A stretch of DNA of 64,000 bases, from NCBI RefSeq assembly GCF_900129825.1, contig NZ_FQWZ01000008.1:1-64000 (forward strand), written 5' to 3'. The notes beneath the pieces are model-generated. The model was not told the DNA's origin, ran no database searches, and worked only from the letters and a program-made list of their open reading frames with translations. The DNA comes from Hydrocarboniphaga daqingensis. GTDB taxonomy: Bacteria > Pseudomonadota > Gammaproteobacteria > Nevskiales > Nevskiaceae. Shown here one piece after another: positions 63,962 through 64,000 of the stretch (within the stretch, counting starts at the first letter, position 1; every line of letters starts with the position of its first letter). The position numbers and the translations under genes were made by a program.

Positions 63962-64000
63962 CCGACGTGGCCCCGAGTGGATGCCGGGCAAGCGCTCCGG

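Overview
The window is 64 kb of GC-rich DNA with dense, short-spaced genes and many ATGA start/stop overlaps. The gene set (smpB beside ssrA, ratA-rnfH divergent to bamE and fur, recN, nadK, hrcA, grpE-dnaK-dnaJ, sodB, grxD, a CGFS glutaredoxin) and the tmRNA tag ANDSNYALAA point to a gammaproteobacterium. Gene content suggests the Xanthomonadales/Nevskiales side of that class, but this is inferred from content, not from any alignment. There is no prophage, IS element or CRISPR array. The only decayed mobile-type material lies at 20.1-20.9 kb beside tmRNA.

Layout. 0-6.2 kb (minus strand): an operon of two large secreted TPR/helical proteins, a TPR lipoprotein, a 104-aa secreted protein, an ExbB/TolQ-type proton channel and the start of what is probably an ExbD partner. 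This is a proton-driven envelope machine of unassigned role. 6.7-12.4 kb: an OmpA-family protein with a C-terminal cupredoxin domain, the nitrate-sensing pair nasT-nasS without nitrate reductase genes, a START-like protein, a Nudix hydrolase and an outer-membrane barrel with a long acidic linker. 12.4-20 kb: tRNA-Leu(CAA), queA, glutathione peroxidase, a secreted subtilase with a GlyGly-CTERM-like tail, tRNA-Ala(CGC), two membrane enzymes and a nitroreductase. 20.1-21.8 kb: a frameshifted parDE toxin-antitoxin remnant, a cluster of inverted and direct repeats, ssrA and smpB. 21.9-27.8 kb: an NSS-family transporter, ratA, rnfH, bamE, fur, recN and nadK.

28-40.1 kb is the heat-shock region hrcA ... 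grpE-dnaK-dnaJ. It is interrupted by a translationally coupled treX-treZ-treY operon, which makes trehalose from glycogen-type glucan. A sigma-32-like promoter precedes grpE, and no CIRCE operator was seen.

40.3-53.5 kb is a complete type I bacterial cellulose operon: bcsD, bcsP, bcsQ, a single-frame bcsA-bcsB fusion, bcsZ, a 1650-aa bcsC with a roughly 350-residue Pro/Ala-rich linker, and a final TPR lipoprotein coupled to bcsC. BcsA makes glucan from UDP-glucose under c-di-GMP control through its PilZ domain. BcsB, BcsC and BcsZ carry it out and trim it, while BcsD, BcsP and BcsQ organise the synthases. The fused synthase, long BcsC linker and extra lipoprotein make this the most distinctive locus.

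53.8-64 kb is housekeeping: nadC, argF, sodB, grxD, an isocitrate dehydrogenase with an appended CBS-domain pair, a CinA-like protein, two phosphohexomutases (pgm and an AlgC/ManB type, which can feed UDP-glucose to cellulose) around a DUF1249 gene, and a gamma-carbonic anhydrase-like protein.
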